From positions 124,001-188,000 of the forward strand of contig JANDJZ010000011.1 of assembly GCA_027943245.1 (NCBI GenBank): 64,000 nt of DNA. The letters are read 5' to 3'. The notes below the pieces were generated by a model. That model made no database searches. It was not told the DNA's origin and saw only the letters and a program-made list of their open reading frames with translations. This stretch comes from Acanthamoeba sp. SK_2022b. Its lineage: Eukaryota > Discosea > Longamoebia > Acanthamoebidae. Positions 47,611 through 60,199 of this stretch are shown here, piece after piece. Each line of letters begins with the position of its first letter. The stretch's first letter is position 1. A program made the position numbers and the translations under genes.

Positions 47611-48912
47611 TCAGGCGATGTGCTCGGCGACGAAGGAGTCGGGGAGGAGGCGAACGCGGTCGTCCTTCTTCCACAGGCAAATGGCAGGGACGAGCGGGAA
47701 GGTGAAAGGTGTGCGCGAGCCGTTGAACGCCACCCCGAGGAACTGGCCGTTCTTGTAGCACGCCATCTCGCTCTCGGCCTCGCTCTTGAGGAACAGGCGC
47801 ACGCCGACGCGGTCGCCGGGCGCAAAGGCTGGGAAATTAGTCCATCGGCCGGCGTGGAACGTCCACCCGCTGTTATCTGTGTGGGCGAGCGAGGGTCAGA
47901 CTAGAAGAGAGAGATGCCACATGGGCGCAAGAGGGGCAAAGCGTAGCCGCCGCATACCTCCGGTGAACGCCCAGCCGGAGCTGTCCGAACCGAGCTGCGT
48001 GGCCAGAGGCACGGTGGGGTTGGCCACGCCCAGCATGATGCCGGCAAAGCCCTGCTCGACGATCATCTTCACCGCACAAAGTCCAAAACGAGTGAGCACA
48101 AGAGAACAACGTGTCCAGACAAGAGGGGGGGGGGGTCTTCGAGTCGAGTTTACCTCCCAGAAGTACAGGTGGCCGAGCTTCAGCTCCACCGTGGAGAGCA
48201 CAATGGATTGGCCGTCGCTTTGATCCTGTTTAAGCATCACCACGCAGCCTGGACAAGCCACCGAGCGCGCACGAAAATCGCAATCATGGTGAGCGAGCGA
48301 GAACGAGAGCAAAAACGCAACGCGGTCGGCGTGCACACCGTCTTCTTCGAGGTGAACGTCGGGCCCAACGCGCTGGGGATCGAGGCGGAAGCTGCGGTTG
48401 TGCTGGACTAGAGGCGCCAAGAACGAGGCTGTCAATAGCCTGACGAACCAACGAGACGCGTGCATGCTTGCTTGGTTAAGAAAGGAGGTGCCGTACCGCG
48501 CTCTCGGTAGTAGTCCTTCCATTCGGCGTCCTTAGTGATCCACTTGCGCAGAACTTCGTCAAAGTCGGAGAACAGGGTGGCGGAGGAGCCCGTGCCCACC
48601 TGCTCCAGCGGGGGCGGATTGATGGGCACCTTCGAGGGGAAGAAGTCTGACTTGTATCGGTTGCGCCACAGGAACCCGGCACCGCTATCTCGCCCAAAGA
48701 AGATGAAGAGTTAGTCGCCATTCAATTTCGACTTCAATTTAGCAGATGGAGCTGTGCACCGTTTGACAGCCATACCTTAGGTCGTGCCAGTACTTGTCCA
48801 CTTGGGCGGCAGAGCAGAGGGAAGAGGAAGGAAGCCGAGAGAAGATGAGGAACATAACTTCGGGAGGCAACCACATGGGGTGGTCGGCAGAGACTCCGGT
48901 GGAAGACGCCAT
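47611..48912 (-). CDS. F-box and SPRY/B30.2-domain protein
   Basis: Likely a substrate adaptor of an SCF-type ubiquitin ligase. The F-box lies at the N-terminus (WLPPEVMFLIFSRLPSSSLCSAAQVDKYWHDL, 48870-48780), then LWRNRYKSDFF and a linker. The SPRY domain follows: RSFRLDPQRVGPDV, a pocket-like stretch, GHLYFWEV, GFAGIMLGVANP, SGWAFTGG, WTFHAGRWTNFPAFAPGDRVGVRLFL and MACYKNGQFLGVAFNG, PAICLWKKDDRVRLLPDSF. The order F-box then SPRY resembles FBXO45/SPSB-like proteins. Start at ATG 48912 is preceded by a TTG that is not needed. Stop at 47611. Introns near 48760, 48510, 48240, 48075 and 47885. Confidence 0.82.
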
Positions 48913-49471
48913 CGCTTTCAAGGGCGCGTTCAATGCTGTTTCAATTCACTGCGAATCGAATGGACGTCTTCAAGTAGAAGGAGACTTGAAGCTCAAGGGT
49001 GAAGGTGCTAGGCGGGTGTTGTGCGGCTTGGAGTATACAAGACAGGAACCTTTCCCACTGTGTGACGACCGGCCGTCACCTGGCCGTGACAGGCACGAGC
49101 GCTCCTGCGCAGGGAACCGACCCCAAGGAGTTCAGGAGACACAAGAACGCAAGCGACGGCAACTATTTAGGTTATGGTAGAGGGGGGGGGGTTCATCCAG
49201 TGCACTTCATCAACAGAGAAGATGGGGGCGTGGCATTTTTTTTTTTTTTTTTTTGAATGTTTTTGGTGTTTGTGTGGGTTTATACATCATTCGGAAGCTG
49301 CGTCATCGCATGCTGGCCCCTTCCTCCCGTCATTCGTCGCGACGAATACAAAATTGTTACACACGCTCCAGTGATGAAGGGAAGGAGGATCCGCAGCGGA
49401 GAGGACAGAAGACCGAAATCGGTAGCAGGATCGAGGTAGATGAAGTGGGAGAACAGGTGTCTACCTGGCGC
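48913..49471. other. Intergenic region between the F-box/SPRY and Arf1 genes
   Basis: About 560 bases: promoter of the F-box gene and 3' UTR of Arf1. It contains a T-run at about 49240-49254 and a G-run near 49180. No RNA gene recognised. Confidence 0.4.
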
Positions 49472-50627
<1,156 letters not shown>

Positions 50628-53373
50628 ATGCAGATGCGGGCAGCTCTTCTCTTTGGCGTAAGCCTAGTGGTCCTACTAACCTGCTTCTCGGGTACTGCCT
50701 CGGTTTACAATTTTCGATGCGATTTTTGGTCAATTTGGTCATAATCCCTTACGTCGTTAGGGGCGCATGGATTGAATCACTTCGTTGAGTGGTACACGAA
50801 CAACACGGCCTTAATCGGAACCGATACGCTCAACGCTTGCACAACTTCTGGTGGCAAGACTTATTTCTGTACCACCGTCAATCTCTACGATACCGTCTAC
50901 TGGTTTGTGCCCACAACGGTTTGTTCCCCCCCCCCTTGGTCCCATGCTACCGCTATCTATCCACTTCTTTTCCTTTGTGGTCTTATTTAATTACACTGTG
51001 CAACGCCAGTAATTGGCCTTGAGCGGCCGCGAGGCCTGGCCACAGTAGAATACGTCCATCTCATGGCCCTTTCGCCCTCTACCCTTCTGAACAGGCTCCC
51101 GCGGACTACGTCTCGTATGTACGAGCCACCGATTCCACGTTCAACTACTGGGTGCAGAACTTCAAGTTCCGAGCCCTCCCAGAGTTCTTTGCCGGAGGTA
51201 CCACTGAAGCACTCGCGTGCTGAACGCTTATGGTGCCGCGCAGATGGTCTTACCTATCTTCTCAAATGTCACCGAGTAGTTGTTGGTGATGTCGACTACG
51301 AACTTCCTCGTGGCCAGGCTATCCCCTACCAGTTCGTTGAGGCGGGCACGTTCTATTTCATCAACCCCAATGAAGCCACCATGCTGGGCGCGATTACCGT
51401 CCTCAACCAGAGTACGACTGCGCTCGACTTCTGGTCTTTGCTTTCACCGCGCGTGCGCTTGCCCTGTGGCCGCTGACCCTTGCCCATCGCGCGCAGCGTC
51501 GATCGATTACCCTACCGGCGAGAGCACGTTCGATCAAAATGTCAACACGTGCGTTCTTCCCACTGCGTTCTTCTTATTGACCGTTGGCTCCTCTCTCGTC
51601 GTCGCTTACCCGGGCGCAACAGATACGACGACGTGTTGAGCTACATCGTGTTGGTCTTGCTGTCGATCTCCATCGCCGGCGCGCTCCTGACACTGTTGAC
51701 CTTCCTCATCTTCCCCAAGATCAGGACCTACCCCATCAAGCTCATTATGTACCTTTGCCTGGTGATCATCGTCGGTAAGACCCCCCCCCGGTCGTTCGTC
51801 GACACACGTCCTCCACCCCACGTTTGCTGAGGTCCCTTTCGCGCAGGCAACTTGTGGTTCATTTTGTGCTTCGAACCCGAGTTCCGCGAGGACTCTGGTC
51901 TGTGCTTCGTCACCGGTACGTGCTCTCCTCGCCTTCCAGCAAAGCCACCAGGTCTTTGCTCTATCAACCAATCCGCTGCGCCTCACCCGCTGTGCTCTTT
52001 GGTCCGCCCTGCGCGTGGCCAGGCATGATCGTGCACGGGTTCTACGTGGCCAACTTCTGCTGGACCTTCTGCATTGCGTTCAACTTCTACCAGATGATTG
52101 TCCGCCGAAACCGAGAGAGCGAGAGCCTTGAGAAGTGGTGCGTCCATTCCCCCCCCCCTGCCGGTTGGCAGCCGAGGCCCTGCTCGCTGTCCGCCTCTAT
52201 ATTTATTTATTTAAATAATTCATTCCTCCCTTCTCTACTTAATTCAGGTATCACCTCTTCTCCTGGGGTATTCCTGGCCTCTGCGTGCTGTGCACGACTT
52301 GCGTGCTTGACTACGGAGACACTGGCGGAGCGTACGTTTTCCGTTTTGTTAATTTTAGTGTGATCAGAGACTTCTCTCGCCGCTCGCGTTTGACGTTTGC
52401 GCCGTGCAGTTGCTATGTCACGTCGGCTCTCTACATCTTCTTGTTCTTCTTCATCCCCGGTCTCACGATTATCTCGTTGAACGCGATCCTGTTCTTCTTC
52501 GTCATCCGTGAAATCCACGAGACCTTGGCCTCGGCACCCAAGACCGACAAGAAGGACAAGAAGAAGGAGATTCGCGTCTACATCTCCATCTTCATCTCCA
52601 TCGGTAGGCCCCCCTCTCTCAGTAGACGACCAAGTTCCATAACTCACCAACACCGCTTCCTCTCTGCTCGTTCAAACCGAATGCAGGTCTCTCGTGGATC
52701 TTTGGTTTCTTCATGGTCCTGTTCCCGGAGCGCATCGTCCAGCTGATCTTCTTGACCCTGTTCTCCATCTTCACACCCGCCCAGGGCTTCCTCATCTTCA
52801 TCTTCTATTGCCTCAACTTCAAGGTACCGGCTACGCTCCCTCCCTCCCTTCGTTGCCCCACGGCGCTCGCAGCTTCATGTTCTGACTTCACCTCCCCTCC
52901 CCAACCCCTGTTTAAGGTTATCGGCAAGTATGCCGGCCTGATCGGCTACGTGATCCCCTACTTCAAGAGGTGGGAGAACCTGGACTCGCGTGGCACGACC
53001 TCCGCTGGCAGGACGGCCTCCTCCCGCTCGGGCCGCTCCGGCCGCTCCTACCGGTACTCTCGCGCATCTTCACCCCCCCCCCCCGAGCGAGGGCCCCTCA
53101 CCAAATCGTCCCCTTTTTGCTGCGCAGGTCGTCCCGTTCATCCGCGGCGTCGGCTGATGCTGCTGACACCCACAGTGCCGACACCTCTTCCCGTGCTTCG
53201 TCGAGGTACGTTCTGACATCTTCTGTTGTTTTATGATTGGCCCTACCATTCTCTGCTCGGTGCTGATGGAGTGCGTCCCTGTTCCGTGTGACAGAGCGAT
53301 GGACGATGACGACGACTTCCAGCAGGACGAAAACACTGGTGGCGGCATCAATTTTGGCGACGACGACCTCTAA
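50628..53373 (+). CDS. Seven-transmembrane receptor, secretin/adhesion- or cAMP-receptor-like
   Basis: ATG at 50628 gives a signal peptide (ALLFGVSLVVLLTCFSG). An extracellular region of about 200 residues has Cys and N-glycosylation sites (WYTNNTAL, FSNVTE). The seven helices follow: YIVLVLLSISIAGALLTLLTFLIF (TM1), LIMYLCLVIIVG + NLWFILCF (TM2), MIVHGFYVANFCWTFCIAFNFY (TM3), YHLFSWGIPGLCVLCTTCVL (TM4), ALYIFLFFFIPGLTIISLNAILFFF (TM5), IFISIGLSWIFGFFMVLF (TM6) and TLFSIFTPAQGFLIFIFYCL (TM7). YHLFSWGIP and the TM6/TM7 patterns recall class B/adhesion and slime-mould cAMP-type receptors. A Ser/Arg-rich cytosolic tail ends in an acidic patch at 53373. Several 60-90-base introns. Confidence 0.83.
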
Positions 53374-53497
53374 GCTCGATTTCGTCCTTCTTCCGCCCGT
53401 GGTCTCCCTCTCTTTGTATTTTTTCAAATTCTTTTTCGCATACACCAACTTCCGGCACAGGTCCAGCTCGCGCTGGTCGTTGAGGGCACATCTCCCA

Positions 53498-53587
53498 CTA
53501 GCCGTCGTTGTTGGGGTAGACGATCCTGAAACCGATGGCCGGGCCGATGTCGAACACTTCATCGTGGAACTTCTTGCGGATCTGGTC
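53498..53587 (-). pseudogene. Orphan coding fragment, possibly frameshifted
   Basis: On the minus strand, DQIRKKFHDEVFDIGPAIGF and RIVYPNNDG lead to a stop at 53498-53500, with a plausible splice acceptor at 53588. The bases just upstream (about 53588-53680) also translate to a helical-looking stretch (LLEASACGSKSSRLAKD) in a frame one base out, suggesting either a splice join I cannot find or a one-base frameshift. A tRNA gene lies immediately upstream, so there is no room for a long gene. Family not recognised. Confidence 0.3.
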
Positions 53588-53698
53588 CTGGAGGGCGGGC
53601 AGGGAGGGTGGCGTTGTCCTTGGCCAGCCTGCTGCTTTTGCTTCCGCACGCTGAAGCCTCGAGAAGGGCGTTCTGCAAACTCCGTAAGCTTATAAGCA

Positions 53699-53769
53699 GC
53701 GCCGTTGGTCCAGTGGTAGGATCGCCGCCTCCCACGCGGCGGGCCCGGGTTCAATTCCCGGACGGCGCA
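53699..53769 (+). tRNA. trnG(CCC): tRNA-Gly (anticodon CCC)
   Basis: The acceptor stem GCGCCGT (53699-53705) pairs with ACGGCGC (53762-53768) and A is the discriminator. The anticodon stem GCCGC/GCGGC encloses the loop CTCCCAC, giving anticodon CCC. The T arm CCCGG-GTTCAAT-TCCCGG type is present. No intron. T runs at 53778-53781 and 53784-53789 would terminate Pol III. Confidence 0.97.
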
Positions 53770-53999
53770 AAATAGCCTTTTGATTTTTTGCTGTTAGTTC
53801 ACCATGAACGAGGCGAGGTTGGTGAGGTGGTGAGGTTGCCCCAACGTTCCGCCGCCCTTGCTAGGGGTGGTCGGGTGAAATTTTCTCGCAACCTGCGTGC
53901 CGGCATGCAGTCCACCTAACTCTCCTTCTCTTTGGCATTTCCAACTCTTACAAACCAACAGCCAACATCACTCGGTCAACCTACCATTCCGTCTTCCGC

Positions 54000-56024
54000 A
54001 TGCAGCTTGAAGAGTCCTTTCGACCAAGCCTCTGGCAAAGCAGCCACGTGAAGCGGCTGGGCGAGTTCAAGCGCTTCCCTCAGCTCACCGGCACTGTCAC
54101 CGACAAGTTCGACGTTGCAGTGATCGGTACGCCGCGGTGTCGCCTTTGTTTAGCGCTGCCCCAATGCGAGCTCACCGTGCCGCCTGTGTCCGTTCGGCAG
54201 GCGCCGGCATGTTCGGCCTCACCACTGCGCTCAAGCTCCGAGAGAGGGGCGTGAGCGTGGTCGTGATTGAAGCCTTCCGGGTGGGCATGGGAGTGGGCGG
54301 CTTCAGCACGGCCAAGCTCTGTAGCCTCCAGCGCACCATGTTCACACAGATCCGCAACAAGTTCCACGATGACGTGGTGCAAGCGTACGGCGTCATGAAC
54401 CAACAAGGTATCTCCTCTTTACTCGTAGATGCACTGCAAAAAACCTCATTCTGGGTGCAGCGATCGATGACATCGAGCGCGTGGTGAAGAAGTACAACAT
54501 CGACTGCTGCTTCACCCGCTCCACGCACACCACCTTCGCCATGGACCCGTCCGAAACTGGAAGCGTTGACTCAGAGGTCAGCAACGCGCTTGTGGCAGGT
54601 TCGGGAGTGTCTGTGTTGAGTGTGGCTTCCCCCTCCAGGCACTGCCTACTGATACTTGATCGTATAATCTCGCTCGGTCAGGGCTGGCTGTGCACAGGGT
54701 GGACGACGCCAATGGGGATCTGCCGTTCACAGTGCCCTTCCACGGTGGTGTGGTTGCCGAACACCAGGCCCATTTCAACAGCTACTCGTACATGGTGGGC
54801 ATCGCCGACGCTCTGGACAAGGTCGGCGTTCCTATCTACGAGTATAGTCGGGTCAACCGTATCAAGTGCGAGCCTTTCCCGCTTCACCACTGTCACGTCA
54901 TCCAATCTCTTCTCTTGCTCATCGCTGTGATCGTAAATCATAGGAAGAAGTCGCCGCACAGGATATATACGGTGGATGGTGGCGAAGTCCTTGCGGAGAA
55001 CGTTGTAATTGCCACTCACCTACCCTTCCTCGATCGCACCGGGCACTTCACCGTCAACACGCCTAGCCGCTCGTACTGCATCGCGGCCACGCTGAGCGAC
55101 CCAACCAAGATGATCAAAGGTAAGTCTCCCATCCCTCGTATGAGTGGGACTTCCTCACTATTCACCAGATGCGTGGTGTGCGGGCAGGAATGTATATGTC
55201 CGTAACGCAGCCTCAAACCCGATCGCTGCGCCCGTATGACGATGGGACGGGCGAGCCAACGCTGGTCGTGTGCGGCAATGACCATCCGGCGGGCGACTTT
55301 CCCAAGGAGGGCGCCGAAAGCTGCTACACGGACCTGATAGAGTGGACGAGCATCCACTTCCCCGTAAAGGAGATTGTGGCGAAGTGGAGCGCGTTTGACT
55401 ACATGCCGGCTGACAAGCTGCCCTACTGCGGCTATGCCTATCACGGAACGAAGACCATCTTCACCGCCACCGGCTTCCAGAAGTGGGGACACACAAACGT
55501 ACAGTCAGATCCCTGCCCTCTGCAGTGGTATCGAGCAGGTTTCTCAATGTACAGGCCTTCTATGGGCGTAGGGTCATGCTGCCGCTCTGATCATCACCGA
55601 TCTCATAACCGACCGGGCCAACCCCTACGCCAAGATGTTCGACGCCCGCCGCTGGGACGTGACCCACTCCATATTCGACGCTGCCATGATCCAGGCGCAC
55701 GTGACCAAGCACTTCGTAGGCGACCGCCTCAAGCATCGCAAGGGCATCGATATTGAGGACCTGGGGCGCGGCTGCGGCGGAATTTGCAAGGATCACGGCA
55801 GCGTGGTGGCCGCCTACCGCGACGAGTTTGGTGTCATGCACAAGTTCAGCGCGACGTGCACCCACTTGGGCTGTCACGTCAACTGGAACGACGCGGAGAA
55901 GAGCTACGACTGTCCGTGCCATGGATCGCGCTTCGACGCCAGGACCGGAGCGGTTCTGCACGGTCCGGCGACCAAGCCCCTTCCGCCTGTCGGCTCCTCT
56001 TCAGCTGTCTCTACCTCCCTCTGA
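54000..56024 (+). CDS. FAD-dependent oxidoreductase with C-terminal Rieske [2Fe-2S] domain, copy 1
   Basis: An N-terminal DAO-type FAD domain (KFDVAVIG joined across an intron to [16 protein letters not shown], the dinucleotide fold) is followed by [13 protein letters not shown], substrate-domain sequence, [10 protein letters not shown] and [12 protein letters not shown]. The Rieske domain then reads [11 protein letters not shown] and CPCHGSRFD, with both Cys-x-His pairs intact (about 55858-55940). Such proteins couple a flavin oxidation to an iron-sulfur cluster; the substrate is unknown. Start ATG at 54000, stop at 56022-56024. Introns near 54130, 54410, 54600, 54870, 55125 and 55500. It is followed head-to-tail by a close paralogue. 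Confidence 0.9.
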
Positions 56025-56443
56025 CCAAGCACCACATCTGCTCTTTCTTAACTTGCGCATAGAACTTCGTAGTTTCGGGCGCGAAACCTCCTCCCATTTC
56101 TGGAGTGATCTTTGGAGCCACGGCTTTCCGACCGTCGTGCCAGTTACAGTGCACCAGTTTTCGCCCTAGTCTCGGCCAATGGGCGAGCGTTATCGGCGTT
56201 AATGGGCAGGAATGCTCCAAAAGGTGCCCCCATTTGGGATGAAATTCTCAGGGATCCAGAGCGCGAAAGGCTGGGGTGGGCTAATGGGTGTACCCTGAAA
56301 GAGAGGCGGATAGACCGCCCTCTGCTTTCAGAATATCACACTCCTTGCAAACACCACACTCACACCACAGCGCACTCAAGGTAGGTGACCTAAGTGCATC
56401 AGAGCGCTGGCTCTGTCCACTAACTCCCCTTCTTTCACTAGCG
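56025..56443. other. Spacer between the tandem FAD-Rieske genes
   Basis: About 420 bases holding the 3' UTR of copy 1 and the promoter of copy 2, with a CCAAT-like word (GGCCAATGGG near 56175). No RNA or coding exon seen. Confidence 0.4.
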
Positions 56444-58597
56444 ATGAATTGCGGTTCGTCTATGCGGTCTAGCCTCTGGGTCACCAGCCACGTGAAGCGG
56501 TTGGGCGAGTTCAGGCGCTTCCCTCAGCTCGCCGGAAAGCTCAGCGAGAAGTTCGACGTTGCCGTCATCGGTTGAGACCAACCCTCCCTCATAACCATTC
56601 GCAACACCTCACCTGCCCTGTTCTGGACAGGCGCTGGCATGTTCGGTCTCACGACTGCGCTCAAGCTGCACGAACAAGGAAAAAAGACAGTAGTGCTGGA
56701 GGCACATCGCGTGGGCATGGGAGTGGGCGGCTTCAGCACGGCCAAACTCTGCAGTCTCCAGCGCAACGTGTTCTCCATCATTCAGAGCAAGCTGGGCGAT
56801 GACGTGGTGAAGGCCTACGGCAACATGAGCCAAGAAGGTGCGCCCTGTGCCCTCGTTGTCGCTAGCAAATAAGCACTCACAATGGCTCACCAATCACGTA
56901 GCGATCGACGACATTGAGCGGCTGGTCAACAAGTACAACATCGACTGCTGCTTCAAGCGTACAGCGCACACCACCTTCGCCATGAACCCCGAAGAGAAGG
57001 AGACCGTCGACTCGGAGACCGAAGGAGCGGTCAAGGCCGGTGCGTGCCTCCCCCAATGGGTCGCTTCAACAATTAATATATGACTGACGGTTGGATGCAC
57101 GCTCGGCGCTCTCCCCGACAGGTCTGCATGCGACCAAGGTCAGCGATTCGGCTGGTGATCTGCCCTCGTCTGTACCCTTCTACAGCGGCGTGCGGGCAGA
57201 AAACCAGGCCCAGTTCAACAGCTACTCGTACATGGTGGGCATCGCCGACGTGCTGGCCAAGGCGGGTGTCCCCATCTACGAGATGACTCGTGCCCAGGAC
57301 GTCAGGTAAACGCCCTTAATCGCGTAGTCGCTCTCGCGTAACCTGACGCGTGGACAATCAACATTACTTCGAACAGCCTCCGCGGCCCGCCTCACAAGAT
57401 CACTACTGTCTACGGGGGAGAGCTGGAGGCCGATAACGTAGTGTTGGCCACGCACCTGCCCTTCCTCGACCGCACTGGCCACTTCACCGTGAACGAGCCC
57501 TCCCGCTCCTATGTCATCGCTGCCTCACTCACCGACCCATCCAAGCTCGTCAAAGGTGGCCACCCACAGCCTCAAGATCTGCCTTTCCTGCCACTGGCCG
57601 CTGACACCTCTTTCCATCGCCAGAGATGTACATTTCCGTGACCAAGCCACATTCGCGATCGATCAGGCCATACGACGACGGTACCGGCGAGCCGTTGCTG
57701 ATCGTGGCCGGCGAGGACCACCCGGCGGGCGACTTCCCCAAGGAGGGCGCCGAGAGCTGCTTCGACACCCTAGAGAAGTGGACCCGTCATCACTTCCCGG
57801 TCAAGGACATCGTCTCCAAATGGAGCGCATTCGACTACGTGGCCGCAGACAAGGTGAGCCCTGCCTGCCCTACCACCTGGTGCGAGGGCTTGCCCTAGCT
57901 CACCCTAACCTCGCTCCTCTCTCTCGGCGCAGATTCCGTACATTGGCTATGCCCACCATGGCACCAACACGGTCTTCACCGCCACCGGCTTTATGAAGTG
58001 GGGTCACACTTCGGTACGAAGCACCGACAGACAGTTGGTTTCCTTGTGCTTACGTCCAGCAATACCGCGTGCAGGGCCACGCCGCGGCCAACATCATCAC
58101 CGACTTGATCGTGGGACGGGCCAACCCCTACGCCGAGGTGTTTGACGCCCGCCGCTGGGACGTGACCCACTCTTTCTTCGACGCTGCCAAGATCCAGGCA
58201 CACGTGACCAAGCACTTCGTGGGCGATCGCGTGAAGCACATGATGGGCCCCGATATCGAGGACCTCAAGCCCGGCTGCGGTGGCATCTGCAAGGATCACG
58301 GCAGCGTGGTGGCCGCCTACCGCGACGAATCTGGTGCGCCCTTCACGGCGTAGTCTTGCCGCTGCCTCTCTTCATTAGATGTTGACGCGTTCGTGGCACA
58401 CAGGTCACGTGCACAAGTTCAGCGCGACGTGCACCCACTTGGGCTGTCACGTCAACTGGAACGACGCGGAGAAGAGCTACGACTGTCCGTGCCACGGATC
58501 GCGCTTCGACGCCAAGACCGGCGAGGTGCTGCACGGTCCGGCGACCAAGCCCCTTCCGCCTGTCGGCTCTTCCTCTCCCTCTGCTTCCTCTCTCTGA
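56444..58597 (+). CDS. FAD-dependent oxidoreductase with C-terminal Rieske [2Fe-2S] domain, copy 2
   Basis: Paralogue of the preceding gene, same domain order: [101 protein letters not shown], then the Rieske domain [11 protein letters not shown] / CPCHGSRFD. The last 160 coding bases are nearly identical at the nucleotide level to copy 1, while the N-terminal part is clearly diverged. This copy has an intron (about 58334-58404, between YRDES and HVHKFS) that copy 1 lacks at the same site. Start ATG at 56444; stop 58595-58597. Confidence 0.9.
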
Positions 58598-58671
58598 AGG
58601 GATTGTCCCCAACAGCTGTGCAAACACAAACACAAACACAGGTCTTTAACTCCTATGTGTACACATTGCGG

Positions 58672-59205
58672 TCAGTTGTCTTTCCTTGCCCTCTTTGCCT
58701 CCTCCGGCGGTCGCTTATTATGATCGTGCTCGTCGCCCTGGCCTGTGATCTCCACTTCTTTCTGTTCGGCCGGGCTGGCTTGCTCTCTGGCCTTTCTCTT
58801 GCTCCTCACCGCTCGCAGCACCTGTGCGTTCTTTTTCTCCATGTCGAGGAGCCACCGCTTGTGTGGCAGACCGCCCGAGTACCCCACCAGCTTGCCATTT
58901 GACCTACAACATAGCCAGCCCTATAGTAAGCAAAGGAGTGCCTCTCTATCCAAGTGCCACTTACCCGATGACCCGGTGACACGGCACGCAGATGCTGATG
59001 GGATTCTTGCCGTTTGCTGCGCCCACGGCCCTGGACCACCAAGCGGAGGCCGCGCTAGCTGTGAACAAACCCTATCGCTGGCGCCAGGAGGAGGGGGGAG
59101 GTAATAAATGTGGGTAAGGGCCGCCCCCTGGGCGTCGGTGATCACTGCCAGCGGCCCGGACGGTGACTCGATGCGCGTCCAGCAGCCCGCGGCGCTCGAG
59201 CTCAT
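58672..59205 (-). CDS. O6-alkylguanine-DNA alkyltransferase-like gene, apparently lacking its central segment
   Basis: O6-alkylguanine transferases repair alkylated guanine by moving the alkyl group to an active-site Cys. The C-terminal half is clear: [20 protein letters not shown] (PCHR, active Cys), then across an intron [25 protein letters not shown] and a Lys/Glu-rich tail to the stop at 58672. An N-terminal exon from the ATG at 59205 ([24 protein letters not shown]) fits the start of the family. Between them only about 100 bases are available, yet the family has roughly 70-80 residues there (the helix with the DNA-flipping and Tyr/Arg residues). Either the gene is internally deleted, or the N-terminal exon is misassigned, or the assembly has collapsed here. 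Function is therefore doubtful. Confidence 0.65.
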
Positions 59206-59425
59206 TTTGGGCAACAGAGGAGGGGAGCTTACTGCCTTCGTGTTCCCCAATACACCAGACCTCCCGCCAATCCTTGTGGTGCGCAGAAGAAGCATCAAAA
59301 GAAAGGACAACGAAAACGTTCTTCGAAAATATTCGAACGGGCCAAACTAATGACCCAACACAGTTGATTGTGGCGGGGGTGCTGTGTGCTGTTGGTTGGA
59401 GCCGTTGGTATCCTCCAGCAGACAG

Positions 59426-59971
59426 TCACTCATCAATACGCTGCTACAACGCACAATGAGGTGACGGGAGTCAATCAGGAGCTGGGCGATAGGTACCTCG
59501 TGATGGGGGCGGGCGGCTGCAGGTCCAAGTGGTCGTCGAGACTGAGGCGATGCACGGCCAGCCATATGTCCTCTTCAGTGATCTCTGCACACCGTGCTGT
59601 CCACATAAGCTCTTGACAGAGCGTTGTGGGACAGCTGCATGACGTGCCTACAGAGGTGGCAAGGGGCAGGTCGACGCCAAACGCCCTCTGTCGTGCATTG
59701 GCGACCGCGAGACGAGCGATCACCCCCACGAAGTTCCTCGTCACCCGCTCTAGCTCATCCCCCCTACTCATTACCCCCCCCCCCACCACAGAGGTGTGCA
59801 TTTCTCAGCAGTCGCCGCCGTACACTGGACCCAACGACCAGAGGCGTACACTTCGGCAGTGACTTGAGTGGAGGGCAGAAAGTGAAGTTGTAGAGCGCGT
59901 CGCACCATCTGCCGGCTCACATAGCTCTCCACCAGCTGCTCCTTCCCCAGAGCTCCTGGTGCGTCAGCCAT
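59426..59971 (-). CDS. Histone-fold protein (CENP-X/CENP-S/TAF-like), family not resolved
   Basis: Exon 1 from ATG 59971: MADAPGALGKEQLVESYVSR, QMVRRALQLHF (helix 1) and TQVTAEV (loop 1). An intron to about 59780; exon 2 GDELERVTRNFVGVIARLAV (long helix 2). A second intron; exon 3 EITEEDIWLAVHRLSLDD (loop 2 and helix 3). A final small exon ends at 59426. The helix-loop-helix-loop-helix spacing is that of a histone fold of the CENP-X/MHF2 or TAF type, proteins that act as heterodimers in chromatin or transcription. The partner and exact family are not identified. The splice sites were placed to keep the fold continuous. Confidence 0.55.
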
Positions 59972-60199
59972 CGCGTTAGCGGGGAAAAAAACGGAAATTA
60001 GGAGAAAAGAGAAGAGGAACGGGTTGAGGAGGAAGCAGATGGCAGCGAGTTTTCATGAGACCCTCGCCTGGTCCTGGCGCACTTCGTCCCGGCAGTGCAC
60101 CCTGAAGGTCGCCTCGTGACCCCTTTGCCTTCCAGCACAGAGAACCAAAACCACCCATAATCTTGAACTGTAGCACAATTCATCGACAACGGAAGGCAC

